Shown: in pieces, positions 26,576 through 34,788 of the stretch
How the letters are laid out: each line of letters starts with the position of its first letter
Numbering within the stretch: the first letter of the stretch is position 1
Source of the DNA: Kribbella jejuensis
Lineage (GTDB): Bacteria > Actinomycetota > Actinomycetes > Propionibacteriales > Kribbellaceae
Length of the DNA stretch: 64,000 nt
Direction: 5' to 3'
Assembly (NCBI RefSeq): GCF_006715085.1
Contig: NZ_VFMM01000001.1
Location: 3,410,001 to 3,474,000, forward strand
Notes under the pieces: generated by a model
What the model was told of the DNA's origin: nothing
Database searches by the model: none
What the model saw: only the letters and a program-made list of their open reading frames with translations
Made by a program: the position numbers and the translations under genes

Positions 26576-27418
26576 ATGAGGCACTGGCCGGACACCCAAT
26601 TTCGCGTCGGGATCTCGGGCTGGCGCTATCCGCCGTGGCGCAAGGACTACTACCCCGACGGCCTCCCGCAGCGCGCCGAGCTCGAATACGCCTCGTCCCG
26701 GCTCAACTCGATCGAGATCAACGGCTCCTTCTACTCGCTGCAGCGCCCCACGTCGTACCAGCGCTGGTACGACGAAACGCCCGACGGATTCGTCTTCGCG
26801 GTCAAGGGCCCGCGCTTCGTCACGCACCTCAAACGGCTGGCCGACGTGGACGCCCCGCTGGCGAACTTCTTCGCCTCCGGTGTGTTTGCACTGGGCAACA
26901 AGCTCGGCCCGATCCTGTGGCAGCTCCCGCCCAACTTCCAGTACGACGCCGCCCGGCTCGCGGACTTCTTCGATCGGTTGCCCCGGACAACGATCGCCGC
27001 GGCCGAGCTCGCGAAGCGGCACGACGAACGGATGGAGGGCCGCGCGCTGCTGGAGGCCCGGGTCGACCAGCCGCTGCGGCACGCGCTCGAAGTACGCCAC
27101 GACAGCTTCAAGACCACCGACTTCATCGCGCTGGCCCGCGAGCACGACATCGCCGTGGTCTGCGCGGACACCGCCGGCAAGTGGCCGATGTTCGGCGATG
27201 TCACCGCCGACTTCGCGTACGTGCGACTCCACGGCGCCGAGGAGCTCTACGTCAGCGGGTACGACGCCAAGGCCCTCGACCACTGGGCCCGCAAGATCCG
27301 CTCGTGGAAGACCGACACCTACGTGTACTTCGACAACGACGTCAAGGTGCGGGCCCCGTACGACGCCGAAGGGCTCGCGCGCCGCCTCGGGATCAGTTCG
27401 GCCGCCACCGAAGTGTGA
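26576..27418 (+). CDS. DUF72 (YecE-like) family protein
   Basis: 280 residues, TIM-barrel-like DUF72 fold. It has the N-terminal RVGISGWRYPPWRKDYYP block, EINGSFYSLQ, and the C-terminal YVRLHGAEELY and YVYFDND blocks that define the family. The biochemical role of DUF72 is not established; nucleic-acid or nuclease roles have been proposed by others. Start ATG 26576 with GAGGG just upstream. Next gene follows after 19 bp on the same strand. Confidence 0.9.
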   Translation: MRHWPDTQFRVGISGWRYPPWRKDYYPDGLPQRAELEYASSRLNSIEINGSFYSLQRPTSYQRWYDETPDGFVFAVKGPRFVTHLKRLADVDAPLANFFASGVFALGNKLGPILWQLPPNFQYDAARLADFFDRLPRTTIAAAELAKRHDERMEGRALLEARVDQPLRHALEVRHDSFKTTDFIALAREHDIAVVCADTAGKWPMFGDVTADFAYVRLHGAEELYVSGYDAKALDHWARKIRSWKTDTYVYFDNDVKVRAPYDAEGLARRLGISSAATEV

Positions 27419-27437
27419 CGGGCTTACCGTCGGCGCT

Positions 27438-27887
27438 ATGACACAGAACCCGGGAGAACTCGTCGACCAAGCCGTCGAGCGTTCGCTGAAGCTGGTCTCG
27501 ACGTGGCCGGCGTGGGACGGCGTACCGCGCACCTCCGACGACGACCGTACGTTCACGCCGCACAAGGCGGTGCGCCGGATCGCGGACCACATGATCGATC
27601 ACCTGGCGGAGGTCGAGGCGTTGCTGGCCGGCGTACCGACGCAGCCCGACGAGTGGCACGCGAGCGCGCTCACGTCGGCCGCGGACCTGGCGCCGTTCAC
27701 CGTCGAGGACGTCCGCGAGGCCGAGCAGCGGCTGCGCCGGCTGGGCCGGACGTTCGTGCTGCGGTACGCCGCCCTCGACCCGGCCGAGTGGGACAAGGAC
27801 CGCAGCCCGAACTGGACGCTGCGCCAGATCGCCGAACACCTCACCGAACTCGACTGGTACGCCGAACAGGTCGGCGACCTGAGCTGA
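27438..27887 (+). CDS. DinB/YfiT-like four-helix protein
   Basis: 149 residues of mostly helical sequence with His residues spaced as in DinB-like metal sites (RRIADHMIDHLAEVE and RQIAEHLTELDWYAEQ). DinB-family members act as thiol-dependent S-transferases or are of unknown role. ATG 27438 start. It converges on the Ogt gene; a long inverted repeat fills the gap between them. Confidence 0.75.
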   Translation: MTQNPGELVDQAVERSLKLVSTWPAWDGVPRTSDDDRTFTPHKAVRRIADHMIDHLAEVEALLAGVPTQPDEWHASALTSAADLAPFTVEDVREAEQRLRRLGRTFVLRYAALDPAEWDKDRSPNWTLRQIAEHLTELDWYAEQVGDLS

Positions 27888-27902
27888 CGGGCGGACGCCC
27901 GC

Positions 27903-27982
27903 CACTCACCAACTCCTCCGCCCCGCGCGACGGCACGCTTAGCCACGCCGCCGAGCCGGCTGCGGACGGAGGTTGGTGAGTG
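27903..27982. terminator. long inverted repeat between convergent genes
   Basis: CACTCACCAAC (27903-27913) pairs with GTTGGTGAGTG (27972-27982). An adjoining CTCCG/CGGAG pair sits on the other side of a 2-nt bulge, and a loop of about 46 nt separates the arms. It separates the DinB-like and ogt genes and can act as a terminator in both directions. Confidence 0.6.
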
Positions 27983-27997
27983 TTGCACGTCCGCCTC

Positions 27998-28483
27998 TCA
28001 GAACAACCGCGCGCCGACCGGCTCCTCCAGGTCGAGGAGGAACTGCTTGCGCTGCAGTCCGCCGGCGTACCCGGTGAGCGAGCCGTTCTTCCCGATCACC
28101 CGGTGACACGGGACGACGATCGACACCGGGTTCTGCCCGACTGCTTTCCCCACAGCCTGCGCCGGTTCCCCGAGACGTTGGGCGATCTCCCCGTACGTCG
28201 TCCTCTCGCCGTACGGGATCTCCTCGAGCACCGCCCACACCCGCCGCTGGAACGCATCCCCCTCCAGCCGCACCGGCAGCTCGAAGGCGACCCGCCGCCC
28301 GTCGAAATACTCCTCCAACTGCGCGACGACGCGGGCGATCAACGGATCAGAAGCCTGCTCGCCCAACGTCTCCGCCGAAGGCTTCACCCAGTGATGCGGA
28401 AAGTAGATCCCCACGAGTTCGCCGTCCGACACCACCACCGTGAGCTCCCCGATCCGGGTGCTGACCACCGCGTGCCTGTTCAT
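27998..28483 (-). CDS. ogt: methylated-DNA--[protein]-cysteine S-methyltransferase
   Basis: Suicide DNA-repair enzyme that moves an alkyl group from O6-alkylguanine to its own Cys. The active site is IVVPCHRVIG, with YGERTTYGEIAQRLG (helix-turn-helix) before it and GSLTGYAGG after it. About 161 residues from ATG 28483; an in-frame start at 28504 would add 7 residues. Typical Ogt/AdaC length. No ada-like regulatory domain is present. Confidence 0.95.
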   Translation of the reverse strand: MNRHAVVSTRIGELTVVVSDGELVGIYFPHHWVKPSAETLGEQASDPLIARVVAQLEEYFDGRRVAFELPVRLEGDAFQRRVWAVLEEIPYGERTTYGEIAQRLGEPAQAVGKAVGQNPVSIVVPCHRVIGKNGSLTGYAGGLQRKQFLLDLEEPVGARLF

Positions 28484-28520
28484 GCAGATAGAACGCGTCA
28501 GCACCCGAACCTGTGAGGGC

Positions 28521-29468
28521 CTACGAGTTGACGCGCTCGCGGGTGCGGCTGCGGAAGTCGCGGCCGATCGTGGTGAGTTCGTCGGTGTGCAGCTCAGCGA
28601 CCGCGACCGACGGCGTACCGTCTGCCGCGCACTGCGTCAGCCACTCGCCGCGCGGGCCGGCTACCCCGGACACGAGGCCACCGTCCGGGTTGTTGCCGGT
28701 TGCGGCCAGGCTGATCCAGCACGTGTTGTTCGCGGCCGCTCCGCGGACCTGGACGTCGATGTGGTCGTTCCGGCCGGTGGCGCTGGCGTACGAGACCAGT
28801 ACGAGGTCCGTCCCCAGCCGGTCGTACTCCGTGAACAGCTCCGGGAACAGCACGTCCAGCCCGAGCGCGAGCCCGATCCGGACCCCGTCGACCTCGAACG
28901 TCACCGGATGCTTGCCGGTGGAGTACATCCAGGTGACCTTCGTGGTGGAGAGCATGCGTTCGTCGTACCGGGCGACGACCTTTCCCTGGTCGGACACGAC
29001 GTACATGCTGTTGTGCGGCCGGGCGTCGGGCACCTGGTGCACGGACGGGATCACGGTCCAGAGGCCGAGCTCGCGGGAGAGCGCGGCGATCTGGTCGAGT
29101 TCGGACTGCAGTGCGGTCCAGTCGGCCTTGGTCCAGTCGGACGGGCCGATCTCGTCCGGGCCGGTGGACGACATCACCCGCTTGCTCGGGAAGCAGATCG
29201 CTCCCTCGGTGAAATGCACCAGGCGGGCGCCCGCTGCCGCGGCCTCCCGCATCAGGGTGCGGACCTCGTCGCCGCTCTGCCGCAGCAGGGTGGCGTCGGT
29301 GGGGTCTTCGCGGACCGTCGACTGGGTCGTGGCGATCCGTACGAATTCCGGCATGTCTGGTTCTCCTTGGGGAGTCGGACGGAAGTGCCGGAGGGCAGCC
29401 GTGTAGGACTCGCCGGTTTTCGCGGCGCGGGCACGGACCCGCTGTTTGAAGTTCCTGTGCGCTGTCAT
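28521..29468 (-). CDS. nitrilase-fold protein lacking the catalytic Cys (probable pseudoenzyme)
   Basis: Carbon-nitrogen hydrolase fold. Numbered from ATG 29354, Glu50 of the triad is present in VHFTEGA. The Lys position (usually Y-x-K) is Glu132 in YDERML, and the nucleophile Cys position (usually G-x-A-I-C-x-D) is Gly165 in IGLALGLDVLFPE. The fold is otherwise intact with no stop, so it is maintained as a protein. There are two plausible starts: ATG 29354 with AAGGAGA upstream (277 residues), or ATG 29468 with GGAAGG upstream (315 residues). The second adds an N-terminal basic helix (NFKQRVRARAAKTGESYTAA). Divergent from fgd. Confidence 0.75.
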   Translation of the reverse strand: MTAHRNFKQRVRARAAKTGESYTAALRHFRPTPQGEPDMPEFVRIATTQSTVREDPTDATLLRQSGDEVRTLMREAAAAGARLVHFTEGAICFPSKRVMSSTGPDEIGPSDWTKADWTALQSELDQIAALSRELGLWTVIPSVHQVPDARPHNSMYVVSDQGKVVARYDERMLSTTKVTWMYSTGKHPVTFEVDGVRIGLALGLDVLFPELFTEYDRLGTDLVLVSYASATGRNDHIDVQVRGAAANNTCWISLAATGNNPDGGLVSGVAGPRGEWLTQCAADGTPSVAVAELHTDELTTIGRDFRSRTRERVNS

Positions 29469-29737
29469 CTGGCCTTCCACGCACTCGTACGCGATCCCCC
29501 AGCGATCCGTCCGAGGCGGCTGACCAGGACGAGCGGCCCGAGACAGGAAGTCCCTTTGCCTTCTCGCTTGCAGCGGTGTGACCGAGCTGGGGCCGGTCGA
29601 CGAAGGTGCGGCGCGGGCCGCGCCGGAGCAACATCTTCGCCGAGCCCCACAGCGGGAGTCAAACAACGACGCGGCATAAAGTCGGACCTGGACGCGGTTG
29701 TTTCCGGAGTACGCGCAGACGACGTTTGGAGCACAGG

Positions 29738-30742
29738 GTGAGCATTCGGGTCGGATACAAGGCGTCGGCCGAGCAGTTCGGGCCGCGAGACCTGGTGGAG
29801 TACTCCGTTCGGGCCGAGCAGCTGGGACTCGACAGCGTGACCGTGTCGGACCACTTCCTGCCGTGGCGGCACGAGGGCGGGCACGCGCCGTTCGCCCTGG
29901 CCTGGATGGCGGCGGTGGGCGAGCGGACCGAGCGGGTGCAGCTGGGTACGTCGGTACTGACACCGACGTTCCGCTACAACCCGGCGGTGATCGCGCAGGC
30001 GTTCGCCACGATGGGCGTGCTCTACCCGGGGCGGGTGATGCTCGGCGTCGGCACCGGCGAGGCACTGAACGAGATCGCCGTCTCCGGGCGTGAGTGGCCC
30101 GAGTTCAAGGAGCGGTTCGCCCGCCTGCGGGAGGCCGTACAGCTGATCCGCGACCTGTGGACGAAGGACGGCGTCAGCTCCGAGGGTCCGTACTACAAGA
30201 CCGTCGACGCGTTCATCTACGACCGCCCCGAGACCCCGCTGAAGGTGTACGTCGCCGCGGGCGGGCCGCTCGTCGCGCGGTACGCCGGACGCGCCGGTGA
30301 CGGGTTCATCGCGACGTCGGGCAAGGGCATGGAGCTGTACACCGAGCAGCTGATCCCGGCCGTCAAGGAAGGCGCCGAGAAGGCCGGGAAGACGTTCGAG
30401 GACGTCGACCGGATGCTCGAGGTGAAGATCTCCTACGACCGCGACCCGGAGCTGGCGCTGGAGAACACCCGGTTCTGGGCGCCGCTGTCGCTGACCGCGG
30501 AGCAGAAGCACAGCGTCACCAGCGCGACCGAGATGGAGCGGCTCGCCGACGAGCTGCCGATCGAGCAGGTCGCGAAGCGGTGGATCGTCGCGTCGGACCC
30601 GGAGGAGGCGCTCAAGCAGCTCCAGCCGTACGCGGACGCCGGCTTCAACCACTTCGTCGTTCACGGTCCGGGGAACGACCAGGAGCGGTTCCTGACCCAG
30701 TTCACCGAGGACGTTCTTCCGTTGCTGCGCAAACTGGGCTGA
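29738..30742 (+). CDS. fgd: F420-dependent glucose-6-phosphate dehydrogenase
   Basis: Oxidises glucose 6-phosphate to 6-phosphogluconolactone and reduces F420, supplying F420H2 to the LLM-type reductases found in this window. 334 residues, close to mycobacterial Fgd1 (336). Conserved blocks include [51 protein letters not shown] and the late [14 protein letters not shown]. Start is GTG 29738, preceded by AGG. The 269-bp divergent region to the nitrilase-like gene holds its promoter and an AAACAAC/GTTGTTT repeat (29661-29667, 29697-29703). Confidence 0.95.
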   Translation: MSIRVGYKASAEQFGPRDLVEYSVRAEQLGLDSVTVSDHFLPWRHEGGHAPFALAWMAAVGERTERVQLGTSVLTPTFRYNPAVIAQAFATMGVLYPGRVMLGVGTGEALNEIAVSGREWPEFKERFARLREAVQLIRDLWTKDGVSSEGPYYKTVDAFIYDRPETPLKVYVAAGGPLVARYAGRAGDGFIATSGKGMELYTEQLIPAVKEGAEKAGKTFEDVDRMLEVKISYDRDPELALENTRFWAPLSLTAEQKHSVTSATEMERLADELPIEQVAKRWIVASDPEEALKQLQPYADAGFNHFVVHGPGNDQERFLTQFTEDVLPLLRKLG

Positions 30743-30752
30743 CAATCGCCTG

Positions 30753-31328
30753 GTGGGTGACTACGAGATCGTCCAGGAAGGCGACCCGCGGTGCGCCGAG
30801 CTCGAAGCAGCCGGGTACCGCGTGGTCGCCGAGTCCTGGGCGGTCCGGTTGTACGACCCTGACCGCGACCTGCTGGAGTCGGCGGTACGACGGGCTACCG
30901 CCGGCGGGCTGACCGTCCGTGAGCTCGGGCCGGAGTCCGCGTCCGCGCTGCACGAGCTCGAGACGACCAACCAGCCGGACTACCCGGACACGCCGGCGAC
31001 GCGCCGCGAGGTCGGCGATCTCGCGAAGGTCCGGGAGCTGTGGTCGGAGCACCGCGTCTTCGGCGCCTTCGACGGCAATCGCCTGGTCGGTGCGACGGTG
31101 ATCCGCGAACACGAAGGCCACGGCGACACCGCCTTCACCTCGGTGCTGGCGCCGTACCGCCGCCGCGGCGTCGGCCAGGCGGTCAAGGCCGCCTCCATCC
31201 TCGCCTTCCTCGACATCGGCATCACCCGCTTCAGCACCGGCGGAGCCGCCACCAACCAGGCCAGCCTGCAAGCCAACCGGTCCCTCGGCTACACCCTCAC
31301 CGAACGCTGGCGCACCTACGCCCCCTGA
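30753..31328 (+). CDS. GNAT family N-acetyltransferase
   Basis: 191 residues. The GNAT core is in the C-terminal two thirds: VLAPYRRRGVGQAVKAA is the acetyl-CoA loop and ATNQASLQANRSLGY the following helix. The N-terminal 50 residues form an additional small domain. It starts 10 bp after fgd, so it may be cotranscribed, but no functional link to F420 is evident. Acceptor unknown. Confidence 0.85.
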   Translation: MGDYEIVQEGDPRCAELEAAGYRVVAESWAVRLYDPDRDLLESAVRRATAGGLTVRELGPESASALHELETTNQPDYPDTPATRREVGDLAKVRELWSEHRVFGAFDGNRLVGATVIREHEGHGDTAFTSVLAPYRRRGVGQAVKAASILAFLDIGITRFSTGGAATNQASLQANRSLGYTLTERWRTYAP

Positions 31329-31444
31329 CCGCGTCCGCTCACTGTCCGGGAGCCCCCGGGGCGGCGCGCGGCGTGCGGCGGTGTCCGGTGGAGATGCTGT
31401 GTAGCGTCGCTCCGGACCGGTTTCGAGCCATCTGGAGGGTCGGC

Positions 31445-32320
31445 ATGAGCACAGTCCTGGTCACAGGTGCGTCGGGCATCGCGGGACGGGAGGTCTCCCG
31501 CGGGCTCGCCGCGGCGGGGCATCAGGTACGCCGCGCGGACGTTGCCCCCGCACCGGACCCGGCGGACGCGGGGATCGGTGAGTTCGTGCGGTGCGACACC
31601 CGGACGCCGACCGACGTACTGGACGCCGTGGACGGGTGCGACGCAGTGGTACACCTCGCGGCCTGGCACAACGCGCACCGGCCGGGCGTCAGCGACGCGA
31701 CGATCTTCGCGGTCAACGTCGACGGCACATTCAACGTGCTTCAGGCGTGCCGGGCGGCCGGTGTCCAGAGCGTCGTCTTCGCGTCCTCGATGGCCTACGG
31801 CTGGGGCAGCGTGTACAGCGTCACCAAGGTGCTCGGCGAGGACCTGATGAAGATGTACCACGAGGTCACCGGGGCGTCGGTCGCACTGTTGCGCTACCAC
31901 GGCTTCGTGCCCGAGCCGTACCTGCGCTGGGGCGAGCGGCTGCTGCGCAACGGTGTCGACGTACGGGATGTCGCCACCGCGACGGTGGCCGCGACCGAGG
32001 CCGCGCTCGGGCGGCGCTTCGACGTGTTCCGCACCATCGTGCACAGCGACCACGGGATGCCGGAGGACGTCCGGGCCGACTTCGCTACGCGAGGTGCGGA
32101 GTGGGCGGAGACGCGGCTGCCGGGCGCCGTGGCCCTGATCGAGCGTCACTCCCTCGAGCTGCCGCAGAGCGTGGAGCAGCACGATCTCAGCGAAGCGGCG
32201 GAGCTGCTCGGCTGGCGTCCGGAGCACGACTTCGTCGAGTTCCTTGCCGATCTCCAGCGCCGCGATGCGGCGGGTGAGGACGTCGGCTCACTCTGGGCGC
32301 CGGGCCGGATCCCGGCCTGA
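31445..32320 (+). CDS. NAD-dependent epimerase/dehydratase (extended SDR)
   Basis: 291 residues. N-terminal Rossmann motif GASGIAGR, strand-4 VHLAAWHNAHRPG, and catalytic YxxxK as YSVTK (about residue 121). Typical extended SDR acting on sugar nucleotides or similar substrates, not further defined. ATG 31445 follows a GGAGGG stretch. It converges on the IclR gene; the intervening 163 bp contains GC-rich repeats and no clear gene. Confidence 0.85.
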   Translation: MSTVLVTGASGIAGREVSRGLAAAGHQVRRADVAPAPDPADAGIGEFVRCDTRTPTDVLDAVDGCDAVVHLAAWHNAHRPGVSDATIFAVNVDGTFNVLQACRAAGVQSVVFASSMAYGWGSVYSVTKVLGEDLMKMYHEVTGASVALLRYHGFVPEPYLRWGERLLRNGVDVRDVATATVAATEAALGRRFDVFRTIVHSDHGMPEDVRADFATRGAEWAETRLPGAVALIERHSLELPQSVEQHDLSEAAELLGWRPEHDFVEFLADLQRRDAAGEDVGSLWAPGRIPA

Positions 32321-32483
32321 GCCGCTCCTCCGACGACCCGGCCGCGGTCCGCAGGGGTCCGTGAGCGTGAACGCCTGGCCGACGTGTGACACGTGCCCAG
32401 GGCAGCCCTGCGCACTTCGCGCCCGACGTGCGGCGCGCGTCGAAGGGCCGACCGAGGGCCGGCTCAGCCGGCGATCGGGTAGC

Positions 32484-33245
32484 TCAGCGCAGATCCGTCG
32501 ACAGCGCCTTCGCGGCCTGGGTGAGCAGCGGGACGGCACGGTCGACGAGATCCTCCGTCATCCGGCCCGCCGGGCCGGAGATGGAGATCGCGAGCGGGGA
32601 CGGCGCGTCGGGGACGGCGACCGCGACGCAGCGGACGCCTACCTCCTGCTCGCCTTCGTCGGTCGCGAACCCGTCGGCGGCGGCCTGCTGGAGTTGAGCG
32701 GTGAAGGCGTCGGGCGTGGTGATCGTGTTGCCGGTGTGCTGCGGCATGCCGGTGCGGCGCAGCAGGTCGCGGACCTCGGCGTCGGGGAACTGGGCCAGGA
32801 TCGCCTTGCCGACCGCGGTGCAGTGCGGGAGGACCCGGCGGCCGACCTCGGTGAACATCCGCATCGAGTGCCGGGACGGCACTTGCGCGAGGTAGACGAT
32901 CTGGTCGCCGTCGAGCATCGCCATGTTCGCGGACTCGCCGAGCTCGTCGACGAGGCGCGCCAGGTGCGGCCGGGCGAACACACTGAGCATGTGCGACGAA
33001 CTCTCACCGAGCCGGATCAGCTTCGGACCGAGCACGTACTGCCGGGACGGCTCCTGCCGCAGGTACCCGAGGTCGACGAGCGTGCGGACCAGCCGGTGGA
33101 TCGTCGGCAGCGGCAGCCCGGACTCGGCGGCCAGCTGGGACAACCCCATCATGCCGCCGGCGTCGGCCATCGTCTCGAGCAGGCCGAACGCGCGCTCGAT
33201 CGACTGCACACTGCCGGTGCGGCCCTTGCCGTTCGCGTCCGTCAT
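32484..33245 (-). CDS. IclR family transcriptional regulator (AllR-like candidate)
   Basis: 253-residue repressor-type regulator. An N-terminal winged helix (SVQSIERAFGLLE, then LPLPTIHRLVRTLVDLGYL) is followed by the IclR effector domain (from about residue 80), with DGDQIVYLAQVPS and a Cys in GVRCVAVAVP in the ligand pocket. ATG 33245 has GGTGGAGG upstream; an in-frame start at 33290 would lack this. It is divergent from the CitE-like aldolase gene. The intergenic region carries palindromes, one of whose pattern recurs before hyi. In Streptomyces coelicolor the IclR protein AllR represses allantoin and glyoxylate genes, so the same role is proposed here (inference). Confidence 0.88.
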   Translation of the reverse strand: MTDANGKGRTGSVQSIERAFGLLETMADAGGMMGLSQLAAESGLPLPTIHRLVRTLVDLGYLRQEPSRQYVLGPKLIRLGESSSHMLSVFARPHLARLVDELGESANMAMLDGDQIVYLAQVPSRHSMRMFTEVGRRVLPHCTAVGKAILAQFPDAEVRDLLRRTGMPQHTGNTITTPDAFTAQLQQAAADGFATDEGEQEVGVRCVAVAVPDAPSPLAISISGPAGRMTEDLVDRAVPLLTQAAKALSTDLR

Positions 33246-33279
33246 ACCCTCCACCTTCCCGGACCCCGTTCCGGACCCT

Positions 33280-33294
33280 TTCCGGATCACGGAA
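33280..33294. promoter_or_regulatory. TTCC-N7-GGAA box (candidate IclR operator 1)
   Basis: TTCCGGATCACGGAA, a 15-bp dyad, 35 bp upstream of the IclR start. It ends a run of three TTCCGGA-like repeats from about 33256. The pattern recurs at 49497-49511. Confidence 0.55.
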
Positions 33295-33324
33295 GTTTAG
33301 CGCCAGATCCTGGAACCCCGAATG

Positions 33325-33341
33325 CTTGTGTCTTCCACAAG
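33325..33341. promoter_or_regulatory. CTTGTG-N5-CACAAG palindrome
   Basis: Perfect 6-bp inverted repeat with a 5-nt spacer, in the centre of the IclR/CitE-like divergent promoter. Possible second operator or overlapping half-site (TTCCACAA). Confidence 0.5.
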
Positions 33342-33353
33342 GTAGATATTAGT

Positions 33354-33368
33354 CTCCACAATACGGAA
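33354..33368. promoter_or_regulatory. CTCC-N7-GGAA box (candidate IclR operator 2)
   Basis: CTCCACAATACGGAA matches TTCCACAATGCGGAA at 49497 in 13 of 15 positions. It ends only 3 bp before the GGAGG of the CitE-like gene, so binding would block its transcription or translation start. Confidence 0.6.
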
Positions 33369-33381
33369 AAGGAGGCCGCAC

Positions 33382-34539
33382 GTGGATGACCTGGTGACCG
33401 AGCTCGACCGTCGGCTGGCAGCGGCCGACGCAGCCCTGACCGCCGACTACCGCGGAGACCGCGGCGTCCGGCAACCCGTCCACACCGTCTACGTGCCGGC
33501 CGACCGCTATGCCGAGAACACGGTCGCGGACTGGGGTGCGCAGGCGCTGAAGTCGCTCGACGAGCATCCGGAGTTCGCCAAAGAGCTCGACCTCCCGGAC
33601 GACGTGTACGACCGCGTTCGCGGCAAGCTCGAGCGCGAGCCGATCGAGGATCTCCGGATCGACTTCGAGGACGGGTACGGCAACCGCCCGGACGACGAGG
33701 AGGACGCGGCCGCGATCGCCGCCGCGCAGGTCGCCCAACAGACGCCGTACTACGGTCTGCGGATCAAGTCGCTGGAGGCGCCGACCAGGCGACGCGGCGT
33801 ACGGACCCTCGACCTCTTCCTCCAGCATCTGGGCACGACCGGCGACGGGTTCGTCATCACGCTGCCGAAGGTGACGTCGGTCGAGCAGGTGTCGGCGATG
33901 GTCCACGTACTCGAGACCCTGGAGCAGCGGCACGGGTTACCAGAGCTGAAGTTCGAGATCCAGGTCGAGACCCCGCAGGCGATCCTCGGCGCGGACGGTA
34001 CGGCGCTGATCGCCCGGATGATCAAGGCCGGCGGCGCGCGGGTCACCGGGCTGCACTACGGCACGTACGACTACTCCGCGTCGCTCGGCGTGGCCGCGGC
34101 GTACCAGAGCATGGAGCATCCGGTCGCGGATCACGCCAAGGACATCATGCAGCTCGCCGCGGCCGGTACCGGCGTGTTCGTATCCGATGGGTCGACCAAC
34201 GTTCTCCCGGTCGGCGACGCGATCCACGACGCCTGGGCGCTGCATTTCCGGCTGGTACGGCGTTCGCTCGCGCGCGGCATCTACCAGGGCTGGGACATGC
34301 ACCCGGCGCAGCTCCCGACCCGGTTCGCGGCGACGTACCTGTTCTACCGGGAAGGTCTCGACCAGGCCGCGCTTCGGCTGCGCGCGTACCTCGGCCACGG
34401 GGAGTCCGGGTACCTCGACGAGCCGGCGACGGCCGTCGCGCTGGCCGGTTTCGTGCTGCGTGGCATCGAGTGCGGCGCGATCGACACCGCCGAGTTCGAC
34501 ACCACCGAGCTTGCCCGGCTCGCGCGCCGGGCGGTCTAG
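33382..34539 (+). CDS. CitE-like (HpcH/HpaI) aldolase family protein, candidate glyoxylate-condensing enzyme
   Basis: 385 residues with the TIM-barrel of HpcH/HpaI aldolases and citrate lyase beta subunits. RIDFEDGYG supplies the acidic metal-side residues, KFEIQVETPQAIL and GLHYGTYDYSASLG follow in family order. Start is GTG 33382 with GGAGG at 33371-33375. It is far shorter than classical malate synthases (about 530-720) and lacks their signatures, yet it sits under an IclR regulator beside glyoxylate genes. A CitE-type malate synthase or related aldolase role on glyoxylate is a reasonable hypothesis. It resembles the actinobacterial DUF6986 group as I recall it. Confidence 0.75.
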   Translation: MDDLVTELDRRLAAADAALTADYRGDRGVRQPVHTVYVPADRYAENTVADWGAQALKSLDEHPEFAKELDLPDDVYDRVRGKLEREPIEDLRIDFEDGYGNRPDDEEDAAAIAAAQVAQQTPYYGLRIKSLEAPTRRRGVRTLDLFLQHLGTTGDGFVITLPKVTSVEQVSAMVHVLETLEQRHGLPELKFEIQVETPQAILGADGTALIARMIKAGGARVTGLHYGTYDYSASLGVAAAYQSMEHPVADHAKDIMQLAAAGTGVFVSDGSTNVLPVGDAIHDAWALHFRLVRRSLARGIYQGWDMHPAQLPTRFAATYLFYREGLDQAALRLRAYLGHGESGYLDEPATAVALAGFVLRGIECGAIDTAEFDTTELARLARRAV

Positions 34540-34548
34540 CCTCGCAGT

Positions 34549-34788
34549 ATGCGACTTGTTGCGGAGTTCACCACCGAGCCCTTCGATGTGGAGGGCTCGC
34601 CGCCCGCACACGCGACCGAGGCGCTGCGGGTGGCCGAGGCGGCCGGCCTCGACTGCGAGTTCGGCCCGCTCGGTACGCAGGTCAGCGGCGAGCAGCACAT
34701 CCTGCTGCCCGCCCTCCCGAAGGTGCTCGAGGCCGCGTTCGCCGGCGGCGCGAGCCAGATAACCCTCCAGGTACGCCGCGATGCCTGA
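34549..34788 (+). CDS. MTH1187/YkoF-type thiamine-binding domain protein
   Basis: 79-residue ferredoxin-like protein (RLVAEFTTEPFDVEG at the start, SQITLQVRRD at the end), matching the MTH1187/YkoF small thiamine-binding fold. The role here is unclear; glyoxylate carboligase in this island needs thiamine diphosphate, which may explain its presence (inference). ATG 34549 start, 9 bp after the CitE-like gene, with an 8-nt overlap into the HTH gene. Confidence 0.7.
   Translation: MRLVAEFTTEPFDVEGSPPAHATEALRVAEAAGLDCEFGPLGTQVSGEQHILLPALPKVLEAAFAGGASQITLQVRRDA

Noticed and set aside
32321..32483. Gene in the gap between epimerase and IclR
   Set aside because: Short frames here have no start signals or coding pattern; the stretch is GC-rich with small repeats only.
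33382..34539. Classical malate synthase (aceB)
   Set aside because: 385 residues is too short and AceB/GlcB motifs are absent; CitE-like fold motifs fit better.
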